The translations under genes and the position numbers were made by a program. Below are positions 43,840-53,752 of a DNA stretch of 64,000 nucleotides, piece after piece. How positions within the stretch are numbered: the stretch's first letter is position 1; each line of letters opens with the position of its first letter. The notes beneath the pieces were generated by a model that was given only the letters and a program-made list of their open reading frames with translations, was not told where the DNA came from and did not search any database. The DNA comes from Holophagaceae bacterium (lineage in GTDB: Bacteria > Acidobacteriota > Holophagae > Holophagales > Holophagaceae): contig JALRCU010000012.1 of assembly GCA_023257195.1 (NCBI GenBank), positions 62,001-126,000 on the forward strand, given 5' to 3'.

Positions 43840-45648
43840 TCAACTATAAATTTCAGCAATTTGCTTTTGGTATTTTTCGTTAACGACACGACGTTTTACT
43901 TTCATCGTAGGCGTTAATTCACCCGTCTCTTGGGTCATCTCATGCCCGAGAAGCACAATTTTCTTTACTTGCTCGTAATTTGAAAATTGAGTATTAATTT
44001 TGTTGACTTGATTCATGACTTTCTGCACGACACGCGGGTTTGAAATCAGGTCTTCTCGGGATTGAAAGGATATTTTTTGACGTTTAGCCCAAGGCTCTAG
44101 GACTTCAAAGTCTGGAACAATCAGGGCGGATATAAAATTCTGTGTATCCCCTAAGACCACGGCTTGGGAGATATATTTGTTAGTCTTGAGAGCGTTTTCA
44201 ATGGGCTGCGGAGCAACGTTTTTTCCGCCCGAAGTAATGATGAGATCCTTCTTTCGATCGGTGATATAAAGATTTCCATCTTTCAAATAACCAATATCGC
44301 CCGTATGGAAATAGCCATCGGGACCAATGGCCTCACGGGTATCTTTTTCATTTTTCCAGTACCCCTTCATGATATTGGGGCCTTGGCATAAGATCTCCCC
44401 ATCCTCTGCAATTTTGACGAAGGGACGCCCTTCCCAGGTGTCATAAAGTGGTCTACCGACCGAACCCGGTACGATATGGCCAAATCGATTAAAGGAGATG
44501 ACGGGGCTGGTCTCACTGAGGCCGTAGCCTTCGAGAATATCCAGACCAATAGCCCAAAAGAACTCAAGAACTTTCGGCGCGAGCGGTGCTCCCCCTGAAG
44601 CAGCCATTCGAAGGTTGCCTCCCAGTCTTGCAAGAATCTTCTCAAAGACTAATTTACTCGCCACTCGGTGAAGGTATTTTAAATAAAAGGGCAGGGGACG
44701 CCCCGCATAACGATAAGGCAGTGACCCTCGCCCAATACTCATGGCTAGCGAAAAAACTAATCGTCGAAGCAGTGGCGCTTGCGCTGCGGTGAATAAGGTT
44801 CGGTTAAACACTTTTTCATAAATCCTTGGGACGGCAAGGAGAACGGTGGGCCGGACTTCTAGGAGATTGTCAGGAACTTTTGCAACACCTTCAGAGTAAT
44901 AAATAGATACACCCACATGCATCATAGTGAAGTGCCCGACCATGCGTTCAAAAATATGGTTTAAAGGTAAGAAACTAAGCGATCGATCGCCCGCGGAAAG
45001 ATTGAGTAATTTGGCCGAGTCAAGAATATTCGTTATTAGGTTGCGGTGAGTTAACATAGCGCCCTTAGGCTCACCCGTGGTCCCACTGGTATAGATGATA
45101 GTCAATAAGTCTTCGGGTTTAACCGCCGAGGCCCACTGTTTCACTTCCGCTTGATGTTCAGAGAGGGCTCGGCCCCAGGAAACTAATTGATCCCAGGTAT
45201 AGATATTTTTATGAGGGACGATGGGAACTTCGCCCTCCATTACAACGACAGTATGAAGATGGGGCAATTCAGACCAAGACTCCATAATTTTATTCAGTTG
45301 ATTGGAGTCAGAGCAAATAACCCAACTGACTTCACTGTGTTGCAAGATAAAGGCAGCTTGGCTGGAGACCAGGGTGGGGTATAGAACGACGGTGGGGAGC
45401 CCCAAAATCGCACATGCAAAATCAGCGATGGCCCATTCGGGTCGATTTTCTGAAATGATGGCTACGCGATCGTGGGTTTTAAGCCCCTTTTCTCGAAGCG
45501 CAAGGGCTACCCATTCAACGAGGTCTTTGTATTCGCGGTGAGAGATCGGATGATATGACCCATTATGCTTGTAGGCCAATGCGTCAGAGATATCTCTCTT
45601 AAGGGCTTCATAAAATAAATCGGGAATAGTCTTTATTTCACTCGACAC
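43840..45648 (-). CDS. Long-chain acyl-CoA synthetase (FadD15-like)
   Basis: AMP-forming enzyme activating fatty acids with CoA. The ATP motif TIIYTSGTTGEPKGAMLTH, the A5 region EGYGLSETSPV, the A7 GYFHTGDIG, the hinge ITDRKKDLIITSGGKNV, and the C-terminal lid are all present. 602 residues, as in the long-chain AMP-binding family. The start is GTG 45648, preceded by GAGGGA. The ubiA-type gene follows 4 bases after its stop, so both are likely cotranscribed. Confidence 0.92.
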   Translation of the reverse strand: MSSEIKTIPDLFYEALKRDISDALAYKHNGSYHPISHREYKDLVEWVALALREKGLKTHDRVAIISENRPEWAIADFACAILGLPTVVLYPTLVSSQAAFILQHSEVSWVICSDSNQLNKIMESWSELPHLHTVVVMEGEVPIVPHKNIYTWDQLVSWGRALSEHQAEVKQWASAVKPEDLLTIIYTSGTTGEPKGAMLTHRNLITNILDSAKLLNLSAGDRSLSFLPLNHIFERMVGHFTMMHVGVSIYYSEGVAKVPDNLLEVRPTVLLAVPRIYEKVFNRTLFTAAQAPLLRRLVFSLAMSIGRGSLPYRYAGRPLPFYLKYLHRVASKLVFEKILARLGGNLRMAASGGAPLAPKVLEFFWAIGLDILEGYGLSETSPVISFNRFGHIVPGSVGRPLYDTWEGRPFVKIAEDGEILCQGPNIMKGYWKNEKDTREAIGPDGYFHTGDIGYLKDGNLYITDRKKDLIITSGGKNVAPQPIENALKTNKYISQAVVLGDTQNFISALIVPDFEVLEPWAKRQKISFQSREDLISNPRVVQKVMNQVNKINTQFSNYEQVKKIVLLGHEMTQETGELTPTMKVKRRVVNEKYQKQIAEIYS

Positions 45649-45688
45649 AAAAATCCCTCATAATGATGCATACCTTGGGGCTGATTTC

Positions 45689-46600
45689 ATGAAAAAAGGG
45701 TTACTAAAGACTTTAACTCTTTTTGCCTCTGAACAGAAGAGCCGAGGGCTATCACCCCACACTCTTCGAGCCCAAGAGCTCGATTTAAAAAAGCTTTTAG
45801 CCTTTGCCCATGAGGGTAACTGGGCATCTTGGGATGTCTCGGTCAGGCATATTAGGTCGTTCGTAGCAGCTTTGACTCAAATGGGCCTCGATCCGACAAG
45901 CCAATCAAGAATTCTTTCAACGACTCGAACTTTCTTTCAATGGATGTGGGACCATGGCCATATTTCTAGGAATCCCACTACTGGAATTAGGAATCCTAAA
46001 GAAGCAAAAAAACTACCTAATTTTTTATCCGAAAAAGATGCCCATACTCTTTTGGAAGCTCCAGTCCCCTTGAATTTTCAGGAAGCAAGAACCCTTTGTC
46101 TCGTGGAGACTCTTTATGCAACCGGCTTGAGAGTAAGTGAGATTGCCAACCTGAATCTCCAGGATATTCAGAAACGAGATCAGATCCTATTGGTACATGG
46201 GAAGGGGGGTAAAGAGCGGATGGTGCCCTTCCACAATCAGGCCTTACGTGCTTTGATGGCTTATCTTTCATTTAGAGGAGAGATATTGAAAGAAATCAAA
46301 GGTACGCCGACCAATGCGGTCTTTGTTAACACCCATGGAACTCGTTTAAGTACCACCTCCATACGTAAATTACTGTCCAAATTAATTACGGCTAAGGGTG
46401 TTGAGAATCAAATATCCCCGCACGGCCTACGACACAGCTTTGCTACCCATCTTCTCAACAAAGGAATGGATCTCCGGGTCATCCAAGAATTATTGGGGCA
46501 TGCTAGCCTAAGTACCACTCAGCGGTATACTCATTTAGGCATTGAGGATTTATCCAAAACCTATATCAAGTCCCATCCTCGCGCACGGAAAAAATCGTAA
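45689..46600 (+). CDS. xerC: Tyrosine recombinase XerC/XerD type
   Basis: Site-specific recombinase for chromosome dimer resolution. Catalytic residues: R148 (TGLRVSE), K172 (GKGGKE), H245 and R248 (HGLRHSF), H271 (LGHASL) and Y280 (QRYTH). The N-terminal SAM-like core-binding domain covers about 1-110. Length 303 is typical of housekeeping Xer proteins, and no mobile-element genes flank it. XerC versus XerD is not settled by eye. Divergent from the acyl-CoA synthetase gene. Confidence 0.92.
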   Translation: MKKGLLKTLTLFASEQKSRGLSPHTLRAQELDLKKLLAFAHEGNWASWDVSVRHIRSFVAALTQMGLDPTSQSRILSTTRTFFQWMWDHGHISRNPTTGIRNPKEAKKLPNFLSEKDAHTLLEAPVPLNFQEARTLCLVETLYATGLRVSEIANLNLQDIQKRDQILLVHGKGGKERMVPFHNQALRALMAYLSFRGEILKEIKGTPTNAVFVNTHGTRLSTTSIRKLLSKLITAKGVENQISPHGLRHSFATHLLNKGMDLRVIQELLGHASLSTTQRYTHLGIEDLSKTYIKSHPRARKKS

Positions 46601-46615
46601 CGTTGGAGAACACCC

Positions 46616-47230
46616 ATGTCCGTTAAGACCCTCTTATCCATCATTTTAGTAGGAGCCAATCTGATGGCCACCGAAGAGCCTAAATATAAAGTTGTCGAAA
46701 AAGTCGGTCGTGTTGAAATTCGGCAGTATGAACCCTATCTTGTGGCTCAAACCAAAGTGAATGGGTCCTTCGATCAAGCGGGTAATCTAGCTTTTAGGGT
46801 TCTATTTCAATACATCTCAGGGGCGAATAAAACCCAGACCTCTATCGCCATGACCGCTCCTGTGGCTCAAACTAAAAATACCGGTACGTCTATCGCCATG
46901 ACCGCTCCTGTGGCTCAAACTAAAGAGTCCGATGGAAGCTGGAACGTTTCCTTTATGGTTCCTTCTGAATTTACCGCCGAGACCGTTCCTCAACCCACCG
47001 ATCCAAGAGTGACCATTGTGTCAATTCCTGGGTCCTTAGTCGCAGCCATTAACACTTCAGGATTTTGGTCGGAAAGTAAAGTTATGGAGGCTGAAATTGA
47101 GTTGGAGCGCTTCATCCAATCCTCAGCTTATATTCGCAAAGGGCCCTTTACCTATGGCCGCTACAATGCCCCTTTCGTTCCGTTCTTTATGCGCCGAAAT
47201 GAATTAATGTGTCCGATCGCTAAAAAATAG
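46616..47230 (+). CDS. SOUL-family haem-binding protein, exported
   Basis: A 204-residue protein with an N-terminal signal-like stretch (about 1-18) and the SOUL fold: YKVVEKVGRVEIRQYEPYLVAQT, IAMTAPV, VSFMVPSEF, GPFTYGRYNAPFVPFFMRRNE. The IAMTAPV strand occurs twice in tandem (TSIAMTAPVAQTK, 16-residue period). Such proteins bind tetrapyrroles in some organisms; function in bacteria is not established. GGAGA upstream of the ATG. It starts 16 bases after the recombinase gene. Confidence 0.85.
   Translation: MSVKTLLSIILVGANLMATEEPKYKVVEKVGRVEIRQYEPYLVAQTKVNGSFDQAGNLAFRVLFQYISGANKTQTSIAMTAPVAQTKNTGTSIAMTAPVAQTKESDGSWNVSFMVPSEFTAETVPQPTDPRVTIVSIPGSLVAAINTSGFWSESKVMEAEIELERFIQSSAYIRKGPFTYGRYNAPFVPFFMRRNELMCPIAKK
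46841..46924 (+). repeat. Tandem direct repeat inside the SOUL gene
   Basis: Two identical 36-base copies (46841-46876 and 46889-46924) separated by 12 bases, giving a 48-base (16-codon) period. The frame is kept, so the encoded motif is simply doubled. Confidence 0.95.
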
Positions 47231-47236
47231 TTCCCT

Positions 47237-47950
47237 CTACTTTAAGTAGGTAAGTATTTCTCTCACGGCTTTTTGCAAACCGACGTAGAGTGATCTTGCT
47301 ACGATGGAATGGCCAATATTGAGTTCGTCCAGGACTGAAATTTTCGAAATAGCTTCAACGTTGTTTCGATTCAAGCCATGACCGGCTAAGACTCTAACCC
47401 CATGATTATGAATGAGTTGGCTGCATTCCTTAATTTTCTCCAAGGCCTCTAAATAACTAGGAGAATCCAGCGGTTGGAGGGAATAGTGGTTGGTATTGAT
47501 CTCAATGGCGTCAGGGTGTAGCAATAGCGCTTGACGGATTACGGTAGGGTCCGGATCGACAAAGAGGCTGCTTTGAATCCCTTCTTTTTTTAAAGTCTTT
47601 AAGGCGACTCCAAGTGCGGCAGGATCAAAATTAACTTGAAGACCCCCTTCGGTAGTCACTTCATGGGGATGTTCTGGGACTAAAGTAACGGTCGAAGGTA
47701 TTACGTGTTGAAATAATGCATCTAAGTTAGCATGCACCGCAAGTTCAACATTGAGAGGGGTTTGAAAGGTCGATCGAATCATTTTGAGATCGTCGGGTTG
47801 TATATGACGTAAGTCTTGCCTCAAGTGAACCGTGATTCCGTCTGCCCCGGCTTTTAAAACTTCAGCAATGGCTTCTTTTAAATTGGGCTCACTACCTCCG
47901 CGAACCTGTCGCAAGGTCGCCACATGGTCAATGTTAACGCTAAGTTTCAA
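47237..47950 (-). CDS. pdxJ: Pyridoxine 5'-phosphate synthase
   Basis: Last step of the deoxyxylulose-dependent vitamin B6 pathway: closes the pyridoxine ring from 1-deoxy-D-xylulose 5-phosphate and aminoacetone phosphate. NIDHVATLRQVRGG (6-19), GITVHLRQDLRHI (38-50), EINTNHYSL, GHGLN and ELNIGHSIVARSLYVGL are characteristic. 237 residues. The start is TTG 47950 (AGGA 6 bases upstream), giving the canonical N-terminus MKLSVNIDHVA; no ATG is available. glmM ends 8 bases upstream. Confidence 0.95.
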   Translation of the reverse strand: MKLSVNIDHVATLRQVRGGSEPNLKEAIAEVLKAGADGITVHLRQDLRHIQPDDLKMIRSTFQTPLNVELAVHANLDALFQHVIPSTVTLVPEHPHEVTTEGGLQVNFDPAALGVALKTLKKEGIQSSLFVDPDPTVIRQALLLHPDAIEINTNHYSLQPLDSPSYLEALEKIKECSQLIHNHGVRVLAGHGLNRNNVEAISKISVLDELNIGHSIVARSLYVGLQKAVREILTYLK

Positions 47951-47958
47951 GGGAGGTC

Positions 47959-49260
47959 CTAACTGAGATCAGAGAGCGCGGCCTGCTGAAGGCGATCTAA
48001 GGCTATATTAACCGAGGGGAGATCGGTTGCTTCAGCCATGAGTCGTAATTTATTTTCAGTACCCGACCATCGAATAACCGTGCGAAGGCTCGGATATTCT
48101 TTTGATAGATCCTGAAGTACCTCGTTGAGGGAGGCACATGCATCGATAGGTTTTTTTATGCGGGTACTAAAACTCACTAATCGATGGGGATAGGGATTGA
48201 AGCGAGCCTTGAAGACCTCTTCTACACCCATATTTTTGAGGATCCTACAGACCGATAAAGCCGTGGCCATGCCATCTCCAGTTGGACCTAAGTATTTCTG
48301 AATGACATGGCCAGAGGCTTCAGCGCCGATGGGGTAACCGTAGCGAGCCATGGCTCTCAGAATGAATTTATCGCCGACGGGCGTCCGGAGGAAGGGGATA
48401 CCAGCGTTACAAATCAATTGCTCCAGGGCTCCGTTGGTCATTACGGTTCCCACGACCCCTGCAGGAGGTTTTCCTCGATTAATACAGTCTTTTACCAGCA
48501 GCCATAAGATTTGATCACCATCGAAAACCTCGCCCGAAGAGTCTACAAAAAGGCATCGGTCAGCATCGCCATCAAAAGCAAACCCAAAGTCAAGATGGTG
48601 CTCAAGAATAACTTTTCGAAGAGTCTCCAGATGAGTACACCCTACTTGATGGTTGATTTGAGTGCCGTCAGGTGGAGTCCCGATCCAGTAAATAGTCTCT
48701 CCGAGGAATATTTTTTGAGCCAAGAGGCCCGCAGCACCATAAGCACAATCGATAGCAATACGCCATGGATCAGGGAACGTGAAAGGCTCGAGAGTATTCA
48801 AGTACTCGTTCGGCTGAACCGCGGGAAGATCACAATGAGTAATTTTATTGGGGACCGAGGTGGAGTCAAAATACCTCTCGATTTCCATCTCTATGGGTGC
48901 TTCCAACTTTTCTCCAGAGGAAGAGAAACTTTTGATCCCATTATCCTGGGGGGGATTATGGCTTGCAGAGAACATCACACCCCATGCTCCTGGAGTTCGG
49001 GAAGTCTCATATGCGAGAACAGGTGTGGGTACCATCCCCAAATACACAAGACGAACCGAGGGATCTATGCCAGATACAAAAGCTTTAATCAGGGGCTCTG
49101 AACTGACTCGAGGATCATGACCAAGAATAAGGGTGTGCACTTTATGATGAAGGGCAGCCTGACTCCACGATAAACCCCATCGTTCAACTTCTGAAATCGT
49201 AAGGGGAGTGTCGAAAGCCTTTCCCCTAATTCCATCCGTCCCAAAATACTTCAGCGGCAT
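47959..49260 (-). CDS. glmM: Phosphoglucosamine mutase
   Basis: Converts glucosamine-6-P to glucosamine-1-P for UDP-GlcNAc, feeding peptidoglycan and LPS. The phosphoserine is S100 in FSASHNPP. The metal loop DGDADRCLFVD, the sugar-binding region EASGHVI, and the phosphate-binding RWSGTENKLRLM are all present. 433 residues. GAAGGAA lies before the ATG at 49260. It sits in a minus-strand run folP-glmM-pdxJ. Confidence 0.95.
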   Translation of the reverse strand: MPLKYFGTDGIRGKAFDTPLTISEVERWGLSWSQAALHHKVHTLILGHDPRVSSEPLIKAFVSGIDPSVRLVYLGMVPTPVLAYETSRTPGAWGVMFSASHNPPQDNGIKSFSSSGEKLEAPIEMEIERYFDSTSVPNKITHCDLPAVQPNEYLNTLEPFTFPDPWRIAIDCAYGAAGLLAQKIFLGETIYWIGTPPDGTQINHQVGCTHLETLRKVILEHHLDFGFAFDGDADRCLFVDSSGEVFDGDQILWLLVKDCINRGKPPAGVVGTVMTNGALEQLICNAGIPFLRTPVGDKFILRAMARYGYPIGAEASGHVIQKYLGPTGDGMATALSVCRILKNMGVEEVFKARFNPYPHRLVSFSTRIKKPIDACASLNEVLQDLSKEYPSLRTVIRWSGTENKLRLMAEATDLPSVNIALDRLQQAALSDLS

Positions 49261-49274
49261 AGGATTCCTTCAGT

Positions 49275-50090
49275 CTAAGAATATCTTGGCACGGTATGGA
49301 CCCTAAAAAATTGATAGCCTTTACCGATGAGTGTTGAGACAGCCTCACGAGTGAGAAGATCTCTCTGTTGGGAGGGCAAGTTGGGTTGTTGGAATCTCCA
49401 CGCCAAGAAGCGTTTACGGGAAATACCGACGCATAATCGCTCATAAGGCCAGGGAAGGTCCATCTGGCGATGAATCAAGTACTCCCATAGCGCGGCATCT
49501 TCTAAATAAGTCGTCCCGAAGCCAAAGCCGATATCCATAAGGCACTGCTGCGAAGTGACTGAAGCCGCCTTTAATCTAAGCGTAAGATTCAAAAACTCCT
49601 CTATCTTCTTTGAACCCTCCGACCTTGGATCTGAATAGGGCGGCATAGAAAGCGTGTTGTCAATCATAGTGCTACGCATTGCGATGGCACCGATTGATTT
49701 ATCTCTGAGTAGAGATAGCATTTTAGGATCAGAAAAACCTGTGACATCGTTAAGAATGTGAACTCCGAGATCTATGGCCCGCTGAGCAGTCATCACGTGT
49801 CGAGTATCAATGCTTAGGAGGGTATCGGGAGGGAGTTCTTGACGAAGGAGCGGTAAGATTTTTTTTAATCGTTCCCATTCCTCTGGCTCATCAATAGGCT
49901 GTGCCCCAGGACGAGTACTTTCTGCGCCCACATCGATAACCTTTGCCCCATCTAGAAGTAAGCGATGAGCGTGTTCAAAAGCTAAAGCAGGTTCTACGAA
50001 TCGCCCACCATCGCTGAAACTATCCGGAGTGCAGTTGAGAACCCCGATAAAGCAAGGACCTGGCTTTAGAAGTGAGCCCCAATCAAACAA
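49275..50090 (-). CDS. folP: Dihydropteroate synthase
   Basis: Folate synthesis; the target of sulfonamides. GVLNCTPDSFSDGG (16-29), VGAESTRPGA, LSIDTRHV, ILNDVTGF, MDIGFGFG and the C-terminal H-V-R cluster (FFRVHTV) are present. 271 residues. The start is TTG 50090, immediately after the ftsH stop; no ATG or clear ribosome binding site is available, so translation is probably coupled to ftsH. Confidence 0.93.
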   Translation of the reverse strand: MFDWGSLLKPGPCFIGVLNCTPDSFSDGGRFVEPALAFEHAHRLLLDGAKVIDVGAESTRPGAQPIDEPEEWERLKKILPLLRQELPPDTLLSIDTRHVMTAQRAIDLGVHILNDVTGFSDPKMLSLLRDKSIGAIAMRSTMIDNTLSMPPYSDPRSEGSKKIEEFLNLTLRLKAASVTSQQCLMDIGFGFGTTYLEDAALWEYLIHRQMDLPWPYERLCVGISRKRFLAWRFQQPNLPSQQRDLLTREAVSTLIGKGYQFFRVHTVPRYS

Positions 50091-50091
50091 A

Positions 50092-52029
50092 TTAGATGGG
50101 CTTCAAAGCCTGACCCAGGTTCCCCTGACCGAGAGCGAGATTATCAGGTTGAGTAGGATCTGAGGGCGGAGTGTTGGTTGAGGCTTTTCTCGGAGGCAAC
50201 GTCCCACCCATCATCAAAAGTTTGATGTCTTCACCCGTGAGCGTTTCATGAATCAAGAGAGATTCCGCAATAGCGATTAATTGGGTTTTCTTTTCGAGAA
50301 TAATATTTTTGGCCTTTTCGTAATTACGATGAACGATATCGCGCACCTCCGCATCAATCAAGCGGGCAGTGTCTTCGGAAATATCACGTCGCTGACCATA
50401 GTCGCGTCCGATGAAGACCTCTCCTTGATCTCCACCGTAGTTAAGAGGCCCAAGACGCTCACTCATGCCGTACTTAGTGACCATGGACTTAGCCAGGGAA
50501 GTGGCCTGCTGTATATCATTGGATGCACCGGTCGAGAATTGGTTAAAGAAAACCTCTTCTGCAATCCGACCACCCATTGAAATAGCAATGCGAGCTTCCA
50601 TGTAGGATTTTGTTGTATTGAATCGATCGCGTTCAGGTAACTGCCAAGTGACGCCTAGAGCTTGGCCCCGAGGAATAATGGTGACTTTGTGAAGAGGATC
50701 CGTTTCTTCAATAACAGCAGCCAGAACGGTATGGCCGGCTTCGTGGTAAGCCGTAATTTTTTTATCTTCATCAGTCATCACTAAACTTCTTCGTTCAGCA
50801 CCCATATAAACTTTGTCTTTTGCATTTTCAAAATCAATCATTTCAACCCATGCTTTGTTTGAGCGAGCTGCATTGAGGGCAGCTTCATTGCAAAGATTGG
50901 CAAGGTCGGCACCAGCAAAACCGGGAGTACCTCGGGCTAAGGTTTCAAGATCAACATCCGGGGCTAGGGGAATTTTGTTGGCCGTATGTACGGTGAGAAT
51001 AGCGACACGTCCACGGATATCCGGTCGATCAACCACCACTCGACGATCGAATCGACCTGGCCTTAGAAGAGCGGGATCAAGGACATCGGGTCGATTAGTC
51101 GCAGCAATAAGAATGACTCCTTCAGTTCCCTCAAACCCATCCATTTCCACCAATAATTGATTCAAGGTTTGCTCCCGTTCATCATGACCACCCCCGAGAC
51201 CTGCACCCCGATGGCGACCCACCGCATCTATTTCATCGATGAAAATAATACAAGGAGCACTTTTTTTCCCTTGTTCAAAAAGATCTCGCACACGACTAGC
51301 GCCAACTCCCACGAACATTTCAACAAAATCGGATCCCGAGATGCTAAAAAACTGAACTTTGGCTTCACCAGCAACTGCCCGAGCAAGTAAGGTTTTTCCT
51401 GTACCGGGAGGCCCTACAAGCAGTACGCCCTTAGGAATACGACCTCCCAGTTTTACAAATTTAGAGGGCTCCTTGAGAAACTCCACGATTTCCTTTAGAT
51501 CGTCCTTGGCTTCATCACAACCCGCCACATCGTTAAAGGTAATTTTCTTGGCCGTACTCGATAAGCCCTTAGCTTGAGCCTTTCCAAAACTCATGGCTTT
51601 GTTGCCACCGTTTTGAGCTTGGCGCATAAAGACAAACCAGAGCACGACGAAAACAATGAGTGGGCCCCAGAAAAGAAGGTACATTGACCAACTGCTATTG
51701 TCGTTGGGCTTCGATGCTTTGAATTCTTCGACTTGGCCATCTTGCTTCCAAGCCATGATCTTTGCACCTAAGTCCTGCATAGGAGGTGTGACCGTCTTGA
51801 AACGCTCAATCGTCTCACCTTTACTGTTTTTAAAAGGTGTTTTATAGGTCCCCTCAACTTCAAATCCTGAGAGCGAAACTGAGCGATATTTTCCCGTTTG
51901 GCCTTCAGTATAGAAAGTTGAAAATGGAATTTCTTGCGTGCGCGCTCCTGAGGGAACATTCTGCACAATTAGTAAGAGCAAGAGGACTATTCCTACCCAC
52001 ACCAAAACACTTTTCATCATCGAATTCAA
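50092..52029 (-). CDS. ftsH: ATP-dependent zinc metalloprotease FtsH
   Basis: Membrane-bound AAA protease. Numbered from TTG 52029 (645 residues): first membrane segment about 6-24, periplasmic domain, second segment about 115-135, Walker A GPPGTGKT (206-213), Walker B DEID (265-268), second region of homology RPGRFDRRV, and the zinc motif HEAGH (429-433). TTG 52029 has AAGGAG 5 bases upstream; ATGs at 52020 and 52017 are further from it, and a GTG at 52086 overlapping the tilS stop has its AAGGA directly adjacent. The start is therefore uncertain by up to 23 codons. Ends in a Pro/Thr-rich tail. Confidence 0.95.
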   Translation of the reverse strand: MNSMMKSVLVWVGIVLLLLLIVQNVPSGARTQEIPFSTFYTEGQTGKYRSVSLSGFEVEGTYKTPFKNSKGETIERFKTVTPPMQDLGAKIMAWKQDGQVEEFKASKPNDNSSWSMYLLFWGPLIVFVVLWFVFMRQAQNGGNKAMSFGKAQAKGLSSTAKKITFNDVAGCDEAKDDLKEIVEFLKEPSKFVKLGGRIPKGVLLVGPPGTGKTLLARAVAGEAKVQFFSISGSDFVEMFVGVGASRVRDLFEQGKKSAPCIIFIDEIDAVGRHRGAGLGGGHDEREQTLNQLLVEMDGFEGTEGVILIAATNRPDVLDPALLRPGRFDRRVVVDRPDIRGRVAILTVHTANKIPLAPDVDLETLARGTPGFAGADLANLCNEAALNAARSNKAWVEMIDFENAKDKVYMGAERRSLVMTDEDKKITAYHEAGHTVLAAVIEETDPLHKVTIIPRGQALGVTWQLPERDRFNTTKSYMEARIAISMGGRIAEEVFFNQFSTGASNDIQQATSLAKSMVTKYGMSERLGPLNYGGDQGEVFIGRDYGQRRDISEDTARLIDAEVRDIVHRNYEKAKNIILEKKTQLIAIAESLLIHETLTGEDIKLLMMGGTLPPRKASTNTPPSDPTQPDNLALGQGNLGQALKPI

Positions 52030-52082
52030 AAAAACTCCTTTGAGAGCCCCCGCACTCACCCAATAGCGGGGAGGCACTAGGC

Positions 52083-53045
52083 TCACTCCTTATATAATCT
52101 CATGCCTTCAGAATCGGGCAATAGACTCAAAATATAGCCACCGTTTGAGGCTTCTAATTGAGAGCGTAATCCGCGGCAAACCCAAAGGCTCAGGTTTTGA
52201 AGATGTCTAGATTCTCTAAGATACCCCCACTCCCTAAAAGCAAGGTTCATAATCATGGCTAGCTCGGTTTCATTCCATTCGCGTGGCTTAAACAGAATCG
52301 ATTTTGTCGAAAGATCTAGATCCCATGATTGGGGTCTCAAGGAGGCAACAAAGGCTTCTGCTAGAGCTAAGGTCGACTCGCTCTGTCGGTGAGTATCCCA
52401 AACATGTTCATCGAATGATGGACATTCTTCTCGAATAGATTTAAGAATCATCCTCCAACGATTTCGGGAGGTAAAAGGCAATGCATTGGTGGGGTCTTCC
52501 CGCCATGGGGTCTTATTTTCTAAAAGATATGATCTTAGAGTAGAGCGAGTGAGTTGGATCAAGGGAGACCATCGAGGGGATTGACATGCCGAGAGGGGAG
52601 TGAGGGCACGTAACCCTGAACCTCGAGCCATTCGCATAAGTACCGTCTCCGTGTGATCGTCCAGGGTATGCCCTGTCGCAATCCATCGAGCCCCTTGCTG
52701 ATCAGCAATTTCTTTTAAACATGACCATCGGGCCTCGCGGGCTTGCATTTCCACCCCTCCCGGATAACCATCGAGGCATGATAGCTCTCTAGCATGTAGT
52801 GAAAGATTTAATCGAGATGCTTCTTCTTCGACGAACCCTCGATCTTCACCACTATCTGGGCGGATCCGGTGATCAATATGGGCCACTTCTAAAATTAAAT
52901 TCAGACTTGCTCGCAGTGCTACGAGGAGATGAAGTAAAGCCATAGAATCACCGCCACCACTACAGGCCACGAGGATTTTAGTACCTTTAACTTGATCCCC
53001 TCGGTCCTTAATTTGACCCAGCAGGAGTGATTCAAGACGGTTCAC
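52083..53045 (-). CDS. tilS: tRNA(Ile)-lysidine synthase
   Basis: Makes lysidine in the CAU anticodon of tRNA-Ile. The PP-loop [13 protein letters not shown] starts at residue 29, [14 protein letters not shown] follows, and [20 protein letters not shown] is the second signature. The start is GTG 53045, overlapping the bshB1 stop as GTGA; a longer in-frame start would overlap bshB1 by about 100 bases and is rejected. 320 residues, on the short side because the C-terminal domain is reduced. Confidence 0.92.
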   Translation of the reverse strand: MNRLESLLLGQIKDRGDQVKGTKILVACSGGGDSMALLHLLVALRASLNLILEVAHIDHRIRPDSGEDRGFVEEEASRLNLSLHARELSCLDGYPGGVEMQAREARWSCLKEIADQQGARWIATGHTLDDHTETVLMRMARGSGLRALTPLSACQSPRWSPLIQLTRSTLRSYLLENKTPWREDPTNALPFTSRNRWRMILKSIREECPSFDEHVWDTHRQSESTLALAEAFVASLRPQSWDLDLSTKSILFKPREWNETELAMIMNLAFREWGYLRESRHLQNLSLWVCRGLRSQLEASNGGYILSLLPDSEGMRLYKE

Positions 53046-53752
53046 CTGAGTGAATCCAAAAAGCGAATCAAGATAGGCTGCAAAGGCTTGTCGATCCAAA
53101 AGGCTTCCGCATAGTTTGATTGAATTAATGAACCCCAATGCATGGAACGACCCTCAATTCCTCGCAAAAAGGTGGGGTGCGAAATACGGGTCTGATTCTC
53201 GTCAAAATTAGGATCAAATTGGCTTCGATAAGCGCCAAGGGCCTTCATTTTATTTAACCAGACGGTTGAGATATCAACGACTACATCAGGGACCGAAGGA
53301 TTTTCTCCTCCCACCCAGAGGATGGCCTCAGGTCTCCAGGGTTTTTCTTTACTCAAAAATTGAGACAGGCCAGACATAAAGAGAGCCTTCTTAAGAAGTG
53401 AATGAGCATTCCGATGATCGGGATGGCGATCCGCAGGCGATGGAATGACACAGATTCTTGGGCGTCGAGAACGAATAAAAGTAACAACCTGATCTAAAAA
53501 GATTGGGTTATCTCCAATACCTCCATCGGGAAGCTGAAGATTAAAACGTTCGGATCCTAGTATTTTTGCTGCCTCGAGAGATTCTTGTTTCCGGATGTTG
53601 CAATCACCACGAGTTCCTAATTCTCCCTCGGTTAAATCGAGAATAGCCGTCTTGAGACCCTTTGATGAAGCTAGGGCGAGAAGCCCCCCCGCATGAATTT
53701 CAGCATCGTCGGGGTGAGCACCAATAACAAGAAGGTCGCTGGAATGGTTCAT
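53042..53752 (-). CDS. bshB1: Bacillithiol biosynthesis deacetylase BshB1
   Basis: LmbE/PIG-L-fold zinc enzyme removing acetate from N-acetylglucosaminyl-malate in bacillithiol synthesis. GAHPDDAE (11-18) and RHPDH (109-113) carry the zinc and catalytic residues. TEGELGTRG (41-49) and the YRSQF segment are the BshB1 hallmarks that separate it from other LmbE proteins. 236 residues. It overlaps bshC by ATGA and tilS by GTGA. bshA, the glycosyltransferase for the first step, is not in the window. Confidence 0.92.
   Translation of the reverse strand: MNHSSDLLVIGAHPDDAEIHAGGLLALASSKGLKTAILDLTEGELGTRGDCNIRKQESLEAAKILGSERFNLQLPDGGIGDNPIFLDQVVTFIRSRRPRICVIPSPADRHPDHRNAHSLLKKALFMSGLSQFLSKEKPWRPEAILWVGGENPSVPDVVVDISTVWLNKMKALGAYRSQFDPNFDENQTRISHPTFLRGIEGRSMHWGSLIQSNYAEAFWIDKPLQPILIRFLDSLR

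Noticed and set aside
45689-46600. Integrase of a mobile element
   Set aside because: The Xer protein has housekeeping length and neighbours, no attachment-site repeats or mobile genes were seen.
48511-49101. 196-codon ORF antisense to glmM
   Set aside because: Lies wholly opposite a strongly conserved gene; no ribosome binding site or recognisable domain.
50813-51160. 115-codon ORF antisense to ftsH
   Set aside because: Arg/Ser-rich shadow of the AAA domain; no start signal.
53046-53138. N-terminal extension of tilS
   Set aside because: Overlaps bshB1; the GTG coupled through GTGA gives a family-typical start.
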